A stretch of 32,497 bases of DNA, from NCBI GenBank assembly GCA_014237915.1, contig JABACC010000011.1, positions 1 to 32,497 of the forward strand, in the 5' to 3' direction. The position numbers and the translations under genes are program-made. How positions within the stretch are numbered: position 1 is the first letter of the stretch; the number at the start of each line of letters is the position of its first letter. Shown piece after piece: positions 11,728 through 19,611 of the stretch. Below the pieces are notes generated by a model. The model did not search any database. It was not told the origin of the DNA and was given only the letters and a program-made list of their open reading frames with translations. This stretch comes from Candidatus Paceibacter sp. Its GTDB lineage: Bacteria; Patescibacteriota; Minisyncoccia; Phycocordibacterales; GCA-2747955.

Positions 11728-12669
11728 TTATTTATATAAAATTTGGTGTTTTTTACAAAATCTTCCCACTCTTCCACCAATTAATTTTTTTTCTATTATA
11801 CCAGAACAATTCTTTAAAGAACATTTTTCTCCTTCTTTTTTATAAGCTTTATGAAAATTTTGAAAGTCTCCTCTTTTTCCTTCGATGTTTCTAAAATCTG
11901 ACATTGAATCCCCTCCAACTTTTAAAGATTTTTCTAAGATTTTTTTAGAATTTTTCAAAATCTCAGAAAATTTTTTTTCTGGAATTTTTGAAATTATACT
12001 TTCTGGGTGAATTTTTGATGAAAATAAAATTTCATCAGAATAAATATTTCCAATTCCTGCCACAATTTCTGGGTTCATTAAAACTGATTTTATTTTTCCA
12101 TTTTTTTGCAAAAAAAGTCTTTCTTTTAAATTTTTTGCTGAAAAATCTTTTGGCAAAATTTCAGGCCCCGTTTTTTCTAAATATTTATCTAAATTTTCTT
12201 TTTTTATTAAACAAATTTTTGCAAATTTTCGCATATCAGAAAGTGCTAAAAATTTTTCGTCATCAAGTTTAAAAATTAAATGAATAAATCTGTTAAAAGT
12301 GTTTTGTAATGGGGATTTTTCTTTTGCGGATTTGCCTTCGGCAAATCCGCCATCCGGCTCCCAAATTTTTTCTTTTTTGTTCCAAAAATATTTTCCGTAA
12401 AGCAAATGCCCCGTCATTTTCAAATGAATTAAAACAACAAAATCTGAATCAGTAAAAATTAAAATATTTTTTGCTCTTCTTTGGGCTTTTAAAATTTTCT
12501 TTCCTGCAAAGCTTTTTTTAAAAAAAGAAAAATATTTTGGATCTTTTATATTTTCTTTTCCACAAAAATAAGGGCTTTCATAATCTGTCCAAATATCTAA
12601 AATTTTTTTTCCTTTAACTTTTTTATTAATTCCGTCAACGACTGTTTGTACTTCTGGTAATTCAGGCAT
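11728..12669 (-). CDS. mutM: Formamidopyrimidine-DNA glycosylase with palindrome-encoded loop insertion
   Basis: N-terminal MPELPEVQTVV, VAGIGNIYSDEILF, GGDSMSDFRN, C-terminal Cys/His zinc-finger-like end. Confidence 0.93.
   Translation of the reverse strand: MPELPEVQTVVDGINKKVKGKKILDIWTDYESPYFCGKENIKDPKYFSFFKKSFAGKKILKAQRRAKNILIFTDSDFVVLIHLKMTGHLLYGKYFWNKKEKIWEPDGGFAEGKSAKEKSPLQNTFNRFIHLIFKLDDEKFLALSDMRKFAKICLIKKENLDKYLEKTGPEILPKDFSAKNLKERLFLQKNGKIKSVLMNPEIVAGIGNIYSDEILFSSKIHPESIISKIPEKKFSEILKNSKKILEKSLKVGGDSMSDFRNIEGKRGDFQNFHKAYKKEGEKCSLKNCSGIIEKKLIGGRVGRFCKKHQILYK
12326..12350. repeat. Palindrome inside mutM reading frame
   Basis: GCGGATTTGCC-TTC-GGCAAATCCGC, same core as intergenic palindromes. 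Confidence 0.85.
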
Positions 12670-12736
12670 AATAAATAATTATACTAAAACGAAAAAAATT
12701 TTGAAATTTAAAATCATTTTTTAATTTCTTAAACTT

Positions 12737-12762
12737 AACGGAAAACCTTCAGGTTTTCCGTT
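12737..12762. terminator. Hairpin upstream of mutM
   Basis: AACGGAAAACCT-TC-AGGTTTTCCGTT. Confidence 0.75.
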
Positions 12763-12774
12763 TTCTTTGTTTAA

Positions 12775-12815
12775 TTTTTTGGTGGATTTTGCCTTCGGCA
12801 AAATCCACCAAAAAA
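12775..12815. terminator. GGTGGATTTTGCC-family palindrome downstream of uvrC
   Basis: TTTTTTGGTGGATTTTGCC-TTC-GGCAAAATCCACCAAAAAA. Confidence 0.85.
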
Positions 12816-12825
12816 ATAAAAAACC

Positions 12826-14046
12826 CTACTTCCCTAAAAAATTCTTACCCCTTAATTTTTTATGATAAGAAAGAGCAAAACGATGAACTTCTGAATTTGC
12901 AAGCAAAATTTCTTTTTTATATTTTTCAATTATTTTTCTTTCTCCTAAAATTTTTTCCACTTTATGTTTTTTGTTTTTTAAACAAGAAACAACTTTTATA
13001 TTTTCTAATTTATTTTCTTTTAAAAATTTTTCCACTACCCTTTTTTGCGCCACTCCTCCGTCGGAAACTATTAAATCTGGAAATTTCCATTCAAAATGTG
13101 AAAATCTTCTCTCTAAAATTTCCCGCAAGGCTCCTGTGTCGTTTGAATTTTGAAATTCTTTTATTTTAAATTTTCTATATTCGCTTTTTAAAGCCTCGCC
13201 TGAAAAAACAACGGAAAAAGCTCCCACAATTTCTTTACCGGCTGTATGAGAAATATCATAAGCTTCAATACGAAAATCTTCCATACCCTTTTTTTCTTTT
13301 TCTTCTGCAAAAATTAAAGAGCTATCTTTAATATGTTTTAGAGAGTTTATTTTATTTCTAATCTCAGCTGCTTTTTCAAATTCTTCTTTTTTTGAAAACT
13401 CTTTCATTTTTTTTTCTAGAGATTTTAAAATTTTTTCTTTTTTGCCTTCAAAAAAATATTTTATATTTAAAATATTTTTTCCATATTCTTTTTTTGAAAT
13501 TCCTAAATTTGGAGCAAGACCGAGTTGTTTGTAAAAAGGAGTTTTTTCAGCAATAGTTTTTTTTTGAGAAAAAAAGGGAAAAATTTTTCGAATTATTTTT
13601 AGAGCTTCTTCTAAATTTTTTCTTGAAGTGTAGGGGCCGAAAGAATATTTTATTTTTTCTTTAATTTTTTTTTCCATTAAATCTTTATGTCTTTTAATAA
13701 AAATTCTTGGATATTCTTCGTCGGAAATAATTAAATAACAAAAAGATTTATCTGATTTTTCTTTTGTGTTGTATTTTGGCTGGTGCTTTTTTATTAAATT
13801 GGCTTCTAAAATTAGAGCTTCCAAAACAGAATCTGTTTTTTCAAAAACTAAGTCGTTTACCTCTTCCATCATTTTTTCTAAAAGTGGGCCTCTTTTTTGA
13901 TATAACTCTTTTGAAAAATAAGAAAGTGTTCTGTTTTTTAAAGAAGTTGCTTTTCCGATATACAAAAATTCTTTATTTTTTTTAAAAAAATAAACACCGG
14001 ATGATTCTGGAAAATTTTGAGCAAGCTTTTTAAGATTTTTTTTCAT
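12826..14046 (-). CDS. uvrC: UvrC-like GIY-YIG excinuclease subunit, C-terminally short
   Basis: GVYFFKKNKEFLYIGKATSLKNR (GIY-YIG), UVR motif FEKAAEIRNKINSL, UvrC endonuclease domain (IEAYDISHTAG, LIVSDGG); ends before the usual HhH region. Confidence 0.9.
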   Translation of the reverse strand: MKKNLKKLAQNFPESSGVYFFKKNKEFLYIGKATSLKNRTLSYFSKELYQKRGPLLEKMMEEVNDLVFEKTDSVLEALILEANLIKKHQPKYNTKEKSDKSFCYLIISDEEYPRIFIKRHKDLMEKKIKEKIKYSFGPYTSRKNLEEALKIIRKIFPFFSQKKTIAEKTPFYKQLGLAPNLGISKKEYGKNILNIKYFFEGKKEKILKSLEKKMKEFSKKEEFEKAAEIRNKINSLKHIKDSSLIFAEEKEKKGMEDFRIEAYDISHTAGKEIVGAFSVVFSGEALKSEYRKFKIKEFQNSNDTGALREILERRFSHFEWKFPDLIVSDGGVAQKRVVEKFLKENKLENIKVVSCLKNKKHKVEKILGERKIIEKYKKEILLANSEVHRFALSYHKKLRGKNFLGK

Positions 14047-14096
14047 TGCCTTATTTTAACAAAATATTTTTTGAAAAATTTAATCTTTTGTGTTTG

Positions 14097-14139
14097 TTTT
14101 TTGAGTGGATTTTGGCTTCGCCAAAATCCACTCAAAAAA
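14097..14139. repeat. 43-bp palindrome, left copy
   Basis: TTTTTTGAGTGGATTTTGGC-TTC-GCCAAAATCCACTCAAAAAA; exact reverse complement of 15033-15075. Confidence 0.92.
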
Positions 14140-14219
14140 AATTTGACATTAATTATCTTTATGATAAAAATAAAACTAGACTTTGACAAAATTTAAACAA
14201 ACATAGAAAGGAACACAAA

Positions 14220-14954
14220 ATGATAAATATTTTTAAACTTATTTATTCTTATATAACCATAGGGGTAACTGCTAAAAAATATCTTAGTAAAGGTTTAAAT
14301 TTCGCTTTAGAAAAAATCATTACTCAAGATATAAGAATTCAAATAATGATTTTGGAAAAACTTCATAAAATAAACCCTGTCTTTGTGGCAAATGTTTTAT
14401 GTAAACTCTTTGAAAATGGAGGAAATAAAAACCTAAAAAAAATGTTTGAATTAAAAAAACCTGAAATCCTTAAAGAACTTTTAGGTTTTTTATTCTCAGA
14501 AAAATCAGAAAAAAGGGAAGATACTGCAATTAAAATTATCACCATTTTTCCGATCTTGATTAAAGAACTGGAGGAAGAATGTTTTGGAAAAAAAATAATC
14601 AGTATTTCGGGTAAATCAACGAAGAATGTTTTGGAAAAAATCTTGGATCGTTTAAAATTGGATCTTTTAAAAGATGGCTGTCTTTTAAAAACTCTAAGTT
14701 CTGAAAAGATTAATGCTCTAATAGCTAAGTGTCTTGAGCAGGGAGTTTCTCCATACGAGTTATCTTCTATTTTTGGTCCAGAAAAAGTTGGAGAAAAAAT
14801 TAAATCATCGTCTAAAAAGACAAAAGACTCGGCTCTCAAAACCCTAGAACACTTGAGAACAACTTGTTCCGCGGCTTACCAAAAAATAATGGCGATAGTT
14901 GACGAGAAAAAAACTCGAGAAGAAAAAGTTTTTCATATAGGTGCGAAAGTTTAA
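14220..14954 (+). CDS. Hypothetical alpha-helical protein
   Basis: 244 aa, good upstream AGAAAGGA ribosome-binding site, no recognised domain. Confidence 0.75.
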   Translation: MINIFKLIYSYITIGVTAKKYLSKGLNFALEKIITQDIRIQIMILEKLHKINPVFVANVLCKLFENGGNKNLKKMFELKKPEILKELLGFLFSEKSEKREDTAIKIITIFPILIKELEEECFGKKIISISGKSTKNVLEKILDRLKLDLLKDGCLLKTLSSEKINALIAKCLEQGVSPYELSSIFGPEKVGEKIKSSSKKTKDSALKTLEHLRTTCSAAYQKIMAIVDEKKTREEKVFHIGAKV

Positions 14955-15032
14955 TCTCTCTTGCTCTTTTAATTTAAAGCCGCGGAAAAATTTTCTGCGG
15001 TTTTCTTTTTTTCTTTTAAAATTTTGTTTTTG

Positions 15033-15075
15033 TTTTTTGAGTGGATTTTGGCGAAGCCAAAATCCACTCAAAAAA
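15033..15075. repeat. 43-bp palindrome, right copy (loop GAA)
   Basis: TTTTTTGAGTGGATTTTGGC-GAA-GCCAAAATCCACTCAAAAAA. Confidence 0.92.
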
Positions 15076-15131
15076 AGCTTGTAAAAATAAAAAATATCTA
15101 TATAATAAATCTTAGTCAGAAAGGGAAATTC

Positions 15132-15308
15132 ATGATTAAAAATTAACAATCTTGCCAATCTTCTATTGGCAATCGTAACTCCGAAAGAGAGAGAAGAGGG
15201 GCTACTATTATTGAGCAGTGGGCTGATAAGGATGACCGCCAAAGAGATGCTTCTACTCCAACAAAACCTGAAAGTGAGTCATTGAACTTACTTGCTGGTA
15301 AAAAATAA
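15132..15308 (+). pseudogene. Small ORF interrupted by an in-frame TAA at codon 5
   Basis: AGAAAGGG upstream, then MIKN*QSCQSSIGNRNSERERRGATIIEQWADKDDRQRDASTPTKPESESLNLLAGKK*; hairpin-like terminator follows at ~15317. Confidence 0.45.
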
Positions 15309-15374
15309 AATGATTTTAATCGCGCTCAAAAGGCGCGGTTTAACTTTTCCCAAAAATTTTATATAATCTAAACA

Positions 15375-16250
15375 ATGCAAGAAAAAGAAAAAAAAGAAAT
15401 TGTTGAAAAACTCTCTATTTTAAAAAGCAAAACCTACTCTTCAGATTTTTGGAAAAATTCTCAAAAAGCTCAGGAGATTTTAAAAGAAATTGAATTTTTA
15501 AATAAAAAATTAAAAGGTGGCGGAAAATATGATCATCTTCCCTCTTTGGTGGCTATTTTTTCTGGTGTTGGCGGCGAAGACTCTGAAGATTTTGTAAAAA
15601 TTTTATTTGAAATGTATTTGGCTTTTTGCAACAAAAATAATTTTGATCTTTATGTTTTAGATGAGACAAAAAACTCAAAAGGTGGTTATAAAAATATTCA
15701 TTTTGAAATTAAAAATAAAAAATCTTACGGAAAATTAAAAAAGCAAAACGGAGTTCACCGAATGATTAGAAAATCTCCTTTCAATGCTAAAAATAAAAGG
15801 CAAACAAGTTTTGCTTTAGTGGAAGTTTTGCCAAAAATTCCAAAAACAGATTTTCATTTTAATGAAGAAAATCTTGAAATTTCTTTTTCAAAATCTGGCG
15901 GAGCCGGCGGTCAAAATGTAAACAAAAGAGATACGGCGGTAAGGCTGACTGACCCTGAAACTGAAATTTCTGTTTCTGTCTCTTCTGAGCGCTCGCAAGA
16001 GCAAAACAGAGAAATTACTTTAGAGCTTTTAAGGGCCAAACTTTTCAAAAAACACCGCGAAGACGAAAAGAAAAAAAAAGAAGGTTTACAAATTGATAAA
16101 AAATTAAAAATTGATTGGGGAAAACAAATTCGATCTTACATTTTTGATCCTTATAAAATGGTTAAAAATCATAAAACAGGAGAAGAGGTAAATAAACTTG
16201 AAGAAGTTTTAGAGGGAAATTTAAATATTTTTGAAAAAGAAAAAAAATAA
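15375..16250 (+). CDS. prfB: Peptide chain release factor 2 (N-terminally short)
   Basis: GGQ motif SGGAGGQNVNK; SPF tripeptide (GVHRMIRKSPFNAKNKRQTSFA) indicates RF2 rather than RF1. Confidence 0.9.
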   Translation: MQEKEKKEIVEKLSILKSKTYSSDFWKNSQKAQEILKEIEFLNKKLKGGGKYDHLPSLVAIFSGVGGEDSEDFVKILFEMYLAFCNKNNFDLYVLDETKNSKGGYKNIHFEIKNKKSYGKLKKQNGVHRMIRKSPFNAKNKRQTSFALVEVLPKIPKTDFHFNEENLEISFSKSGGAGGQNVNKRDTAVRLTDPETEISVSVSSERSQEQNREITLELLRAKLFKKHREDEKKKKEGLQIDKKLKIDWGKQIRSYIFDPYKMVKNHKTGEEVNKLEEVLEGNLNIFEKEKK

Positions 16251-16254
16251 TTTT

Positions 16255-17232
16255 TTAAATTATTCCAAAAATTTTGAAAAGAAAAAAAGCATAAAAAAGA
16301 ATAAACATTAAACCTTCCCAAATATAAATTTTTTGCGACAAAACAGAAACTAAAAAAATAAAAGTAGAAACAGCTAAAAAAGGAATTCCTACAGAAAGAG
16401 TTTTTTCATCAACAGAAAGATTTGTGAAAATTCCAATTGAGCCGGCAATCATTAGCATATTGAAAACATTTGATCCAAAAATATTTCCAAAGGCTACATC
16501 TGATTTTCCTTTAAAAACGGCTGAAACAGAAACTAAAATTTCAGGCAAAGAAGTTCCGATGGCGATGGCTGAAATAGAAATAAGTTCTGGGTTTATCTGC
16601 CAAATTTGAGAAAGTGAAATAACCGCTTCAATTAAATAATTTGCTCCCAAAGAAAGTATCAACCCTCCCCCAATTAAATATAAAAAATCTTTTGCAGAAA
16701 TTTTTTTTACAATATCTTTTTTTGAAATTTTTGATGTTTCCTCTTCTTTGTTAAAAAGTAAATAAGAAAGATAAATAAAAAAAGCAATAAAAATAAAAAA
16801 AGCTTCTGCTTTAAAAATTATTCCGTCATAGGTAATTACAATAAAAAGTAGAGTTGATAAAATTAAAAGTGGAGCTTCTGTGTTTAATAGATTTTTAGTG
16901 GAAATTATTCTGTTTTCCACAAAAGAAGTTTTTTTTCTTTCTAAAATTTTTTTTCCAAAAATTGCCGAAAGTCCTGCAACCAAAAGAATGTTGGCAATAT
17001 TTGAGCCAACAGCGTTTGAAACTACAATGCTATTTTCTCCAGAAAGTGTGGCCGCAATTGAAGAAGCAAGCTCTGGGAGCGAAGTTCCAATTCCCACAAT
17101 AAGCGCCCCAATTATAAAAGGTTGAAGTTTAAAAAATTTTCCAATTTTCTCAGCTCCAACAAGTAAATAATCAGCTCCTTTAGCAAGAGCTACTATTGAA
17201 ATTAAAAATATAAAAATCCAAAAAATTGTCAT
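16255..17232 (-). CDS. Calcium/sodium antiporter (CaCA family, YrbG-like)
   Basis: Two alpha-repeats GALIVGIGTSLPELASSIAA and SAIAIGTSLPEILVSVSAVFKG; multiple TM helices. Confidence 0.92.
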   Translation of the reverse strand: MTIFWIFIFLISIVALAKGADYLLVGAEKIGKFFKLQPFIIGALIVGIGTSLPELASSIAATLSGENSIVVSNAVGSNIANILLVAGLSAIFGKKILERKKTSFVENRIISTKNLLNTEAPLLILSTLLFIVITYDGIIFKAEAFFIFIAFFIYLSYLLFNKEEETSKISKKDIVKKISAKDFLYLIGGGLILSLGANYLIEAVISLSQIWQINPELISISAIAIGTSLPEILVSVSAVFKGKSDVAFGNIFGSNVFNMLMIAGSIGIFTNLSVDEKTLSVGIPFLAVSTFIFLVSVLSQKIYIWEGLMFILFYAFFLFKIFGII

Positions 17233-17265
17233 ATGTTTGTTTTATATATTGTAGCAAAGTTTTGT

Positions 17266-17271
17266 TATAAT
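17266..17271 (+). promoter_or_regulatory. Candidate -10 element for tRNA-Ser transcript
   Basis: TATAAT 15 bp before a copy of the tRNA-Ser 5' end. Confidence 0.4.
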
Positions 17272-17285
17272 TTCTAAATTGAATT

Positions 17286-17297
17286 GGAGATGTGTCT
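17286..17297 (+). repeat. Extra copy of tRNA-Ser 5' end
   Basis: GGAGATGTGTCT identical to 17405-17416 (ATTGGAGATGTGTCT shared). Confidence 0.8.
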
Positions 17298-17404
17298 CTG
17301 GTGGGAAAATTTTAAATTTATGCGAATTTTCGAGAATGAAATGAACGGAAGCACGAAGACACATTTCCCGCAAGGGCTCCAATTTGAGTGAAACGAAATA
17401 TATT

Positions 17405-17489
17405 GGAGATGTGTCTGAGTGGTTTAAGGTGCATCGTTGGAAACGATGTGTGCGGCAACGCACCGCAGGTTCGAATCCTGTCATCTCCG
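17405..17489 (+). tRNA. tRNA-Ser(GGA)
   Basis: Acceptor GGAGATG/CATCTCC, anticodon stem-loop CATCG-TTGGAAA-CGATG, long variable arm, T-arm GCAGG-TTCGAAT-CCTGT. Confidence 0.95.
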
Positions 17490-17535
17490 CAAAAATAGAA
17501 AATCAAAATTTATTTTGATTTTTTTAATTTTTTCA

Positions 17536-17630
17536 GGAGATGACAGGATTCGAAAAAAGCGAAATATATTTTTTCAAACAAAGTGAGAAAAAATTTGAGC
17601 GTCGGGGCAGCGAGTACTTAAATTTTTGAG
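17536..17630 (+). repeat. tRNA-associated repeat, copy 1
   Basis: GGAGATGACAGGATTCGAA (antisense of tRNA-Ser 3' end, 19 nt exact) followed by AAAAAGCGAAATATATTTTTTCAAACAAAGTGAGAAAAAATTTGAGCGTCGGGGCAGCGAGTACTTAAATTTTTG. Confidence 0.85.
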
Positions 17631-17788
17631 CCACAAAGTGGTGATAAAAATTTTATTACTGGCGCCGAATCCACTACATCTTCCGCAAAAATAGAAATTA
17701 TATGTGTCTCACACATATGTTTTTGAGATATTCTAGATGCAGTTATAGAAGAAAAGTTGACACATAGAAGAAACGTTTATTATTTATT

Positions 17789-19255
17789 TTAGGTAAGGAT
17801 AGGAGTAGTGTAAAAATCTCTGAGCCCCTCCTTATCTTTAAACATTTTAAGTCTTTTTCCCACTCTTTCAAGCCTCTTGTCTGAGCAGACTGCCTTATCT
17901 ACCCAAATACGTAAAACCTCTAAACCTCCTTGTTCTCCAAGAGGGGTAACTAGTAGGTTATATTTTTTATTTTTTAAAACAGCGAGTACTTGATCAAAAT
18001 TACTAATTTGTAAATCTTTATTCCATTCTTTGTCTGAAGGATCCGTTAAGTGTTTAATATATGGAGCAAAAAGTGGATCTGACCATGCAAGTATTGGGTC
18101 ACCCATCACATTATCAATTCCTACTATTTGTTTCCAACCATCATATTTATGAGCGAACTTATACATTCCTGAATACATCTGTAAAGCTTCTACCACTCCT
18201 CTTTCAATTGCAGTATTCCAAGAAAACCCTGTGCCAACACCATGAGTAAATGCAGGTATGCGTCCTTCTTTATCAACCAAAACAACATGTGCTATTGGTA
18301 TTCCCCAATCAAGAGACATATCTTTAACAAATAATTCAAAACCCTTGCTTTCTAATTCATTTTTAATATTTAAAATATTTTCATCCAAATATCTAACTTC
18401 GTTAAATTTAATATCTGGATGGTTCATGTGGGTACGCATAGTAATCCAGTATGCATCTCTCTCTAATACCTCAAACAAACCACTAATTATTGCTTCTTCT
18501 TTAGAACTTCCAGCAGCGAGCCCTGTTGTATGAGAAAATCCAAATAACTTCAAGCCTATTTTCTGTGTCTCATATTGATAATATGCTAGATCCGCTGGAA
18601 AGTATGTTGCTTCTTTGCTAAATAAGTCATATGAGGGAACCCATTCAGTCACAGTATCATCTGAATATGTATCTCTTGGTCCTAATTCTTGATCAAAAAA
18701 GTATTTTTTATTTTTAAATAAATCCTTAGCAGTATTTAAAATAATTTTCTCAGGAGCAGATATTGCAACGATTCTTTCAACGGCTTCAGCGAGTGCCGAT
18801 CTTTGAGCCTGCGTATCATTCAACCCCTTTCCTTCTGAGATCACCTCTCCTTCATTACTAAGTACTTCATATACGTGACATAAATCACTTAATTTTTTTG
18901 AAATGTACTCTCGTTTTTTTAAAACATAACCCTTACTGGAAACAAATGACTCTATGTTTTTCCAATCTAAATTCTTTGAGTTAGAAAAAATACGAGTTCC
19001 TTTTACTTCTGTCTTCTTAAAATCTAACTCTGTCCTCTTTGGGTCAAGAGGAATTGAAAGTGAAACTGCTTCATGGCTATCCATCATTTCACTTACTATT
19101 TCTTCATCTTGTTCTAAAAAATCACCTACCAATTTTTTTGAAAACATAGAAAAAACACGTTTTGTTTTCTCTAATGAATAGGTTGAGTATATTTTTGATG
19201 ACTTTATGTCATATATACCAATACCTGGGAGAAAGGTGTAAACGTGCTTATTCAT
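17789..19255 (-). CDS. YcaO-family ATP-dependent cyclodehydratase-like protein (putative RiPP maturase)
   Basis: YcaO signatures ALAEAVERIVA, SGLFEVLERDAYW, NTAIERGVVEALQ; ~130-aa N-terminal extension; C-terminus YTTPILT lacks a PxPxP tail. Confidence 0.9.
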   Translation of the reverse strand: MNKHVYTFLPGIGIYDIKSSKIYSTYSLEKTKRVFSMFSKKLVGDFLEQDEEIVSEMMDSHEAVSLSIPLDPKRTELDFKKTEVKGTRIFSNSKNLDWKNIESFVSSKGYVLKKREYISKKLSDLCHVYEVLSNEGEVISEGKGLNDTQAQRSALAEAVERIVAISAPEKIILNTAKDLFKNKKYFFDQELGPRDTYSDDTVTEWVPSYDLFSKEATYFPADLAYYQYETQKIGLKLFGFSHTTGLAAGSSKEEAIISGLFEVLERDAYWITMRTHMNHPDIKFNEVRYLDENILNIKNELESKGFELFVKDMSLDWGIPIAHVVLVDKEGRIPAFTHGVGTGFSWNTAIERGVVEALQMYSGMYKFAHKYDGWKQIVGIDNVMGDPILAWSDPLFAPYIKHLTDPSDKEWNKDLQISNFDQVLAVLKNKKYNLLVTPLGEQGGLEVLRIWVDKAVCSDKRLERVGKRLKMFKDKEGLRDFYTTPILT

Positions 19256-19276
19256 AATTATTTTATTTTATTGATA

Positions 19277-19483
19277 TTATAGCGCAAAAGTTGCTAATGA
19301 AGATCCTTGTCCTGCAAATACACCAAGGTTGATTTTCTTTGGGGTTTTCACAGTAGCCTCTTCCTTGCCTTGTCCAGCTAAAACATTCTTAACCAATAAT
19401 GAAGCTGTTGCCTTACCTTTTCCCTGTCCTGCAAAGAATGAGCCTGTTGCATAACTTCTGGTTCGTATTGTTTTTATATTCAT
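19277..19483 (-). CDS. Putative RiPP precursor peptide, three AGQGxxxAT repeats
   Basis: MNIKTIRTRSYATGSFFAGQGKGKATASLLVKNVLAGQGKEEATVKTPKKINLGVFAGQGSSLATFAL; 21 bp upstream of the YcaO gene, same strand. Confidence 0.8.
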   Translation of the reverse strand: MNIKTIRTRSYATGSFFAGQGKGKATASLLVKNVLAGQGKEEATVKTPKKINLGVFAGQGSSLATFAL

Positions 19484-19542
19484 AAATATTTATATATTTA
19501 ACTAATAATGGTTATATGATATACCTTTTTATAATTTTTGTC

Positions 19543-19557
19543 ATATTTGTCAAATAT
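19543..19557. promoter_or_regulatory. 15-bp palindrome, candidate operator
   Basis: ATATTTG-T-CAAATAT in the divergent intergenic region. Confidence 0.55.
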
Positions 19558-19600
19558 ATTTGCTATTTTAACTAAAAAAGTATATATTTATATATACATT

Positions 19601-19611
19601 ATTTGTCAAAT
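19601..19611. promoter_or_regulatory. 11-bp palindrome, candidate second operator
   Basis: ATTTG-T-CAAAT, same core as 19543-19557, centres 56 bp apart. Confidence 0.5.

Noticed and set aside
12789-13169. 126-aa plus-strand ORF
   Set aside because: Antisense to uvrC and starts inside a palindrome.
14363-14839. 158-aa minus-strand ORF
   Set aside because: Shadow ORF of 14220-14954, which has the SD and better coding character.
14844-15242. 132-aa minus-strand ORF
   Set aside because: Spans the 43-bp palindrome and antisense of two small-gene regions; no signature, no SD recognised.
15375-16250. Alternative genetic code (UGA = Gly or Trp)
   Set aside because: RF2 with SPF motif is present and no long gene contains an in-frame UGA; absence of TGA stops kept only as a low-interest observation.
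17242-17506. ORFs MTGFEPAVRCRTHRF... and ...GDDRIRTCGALPHTSF... on the minus strand
   Set aside because: Antisense of tRNA-Ser and its flanks; these peptide strings are typical spurious translations of tRNA antisense.
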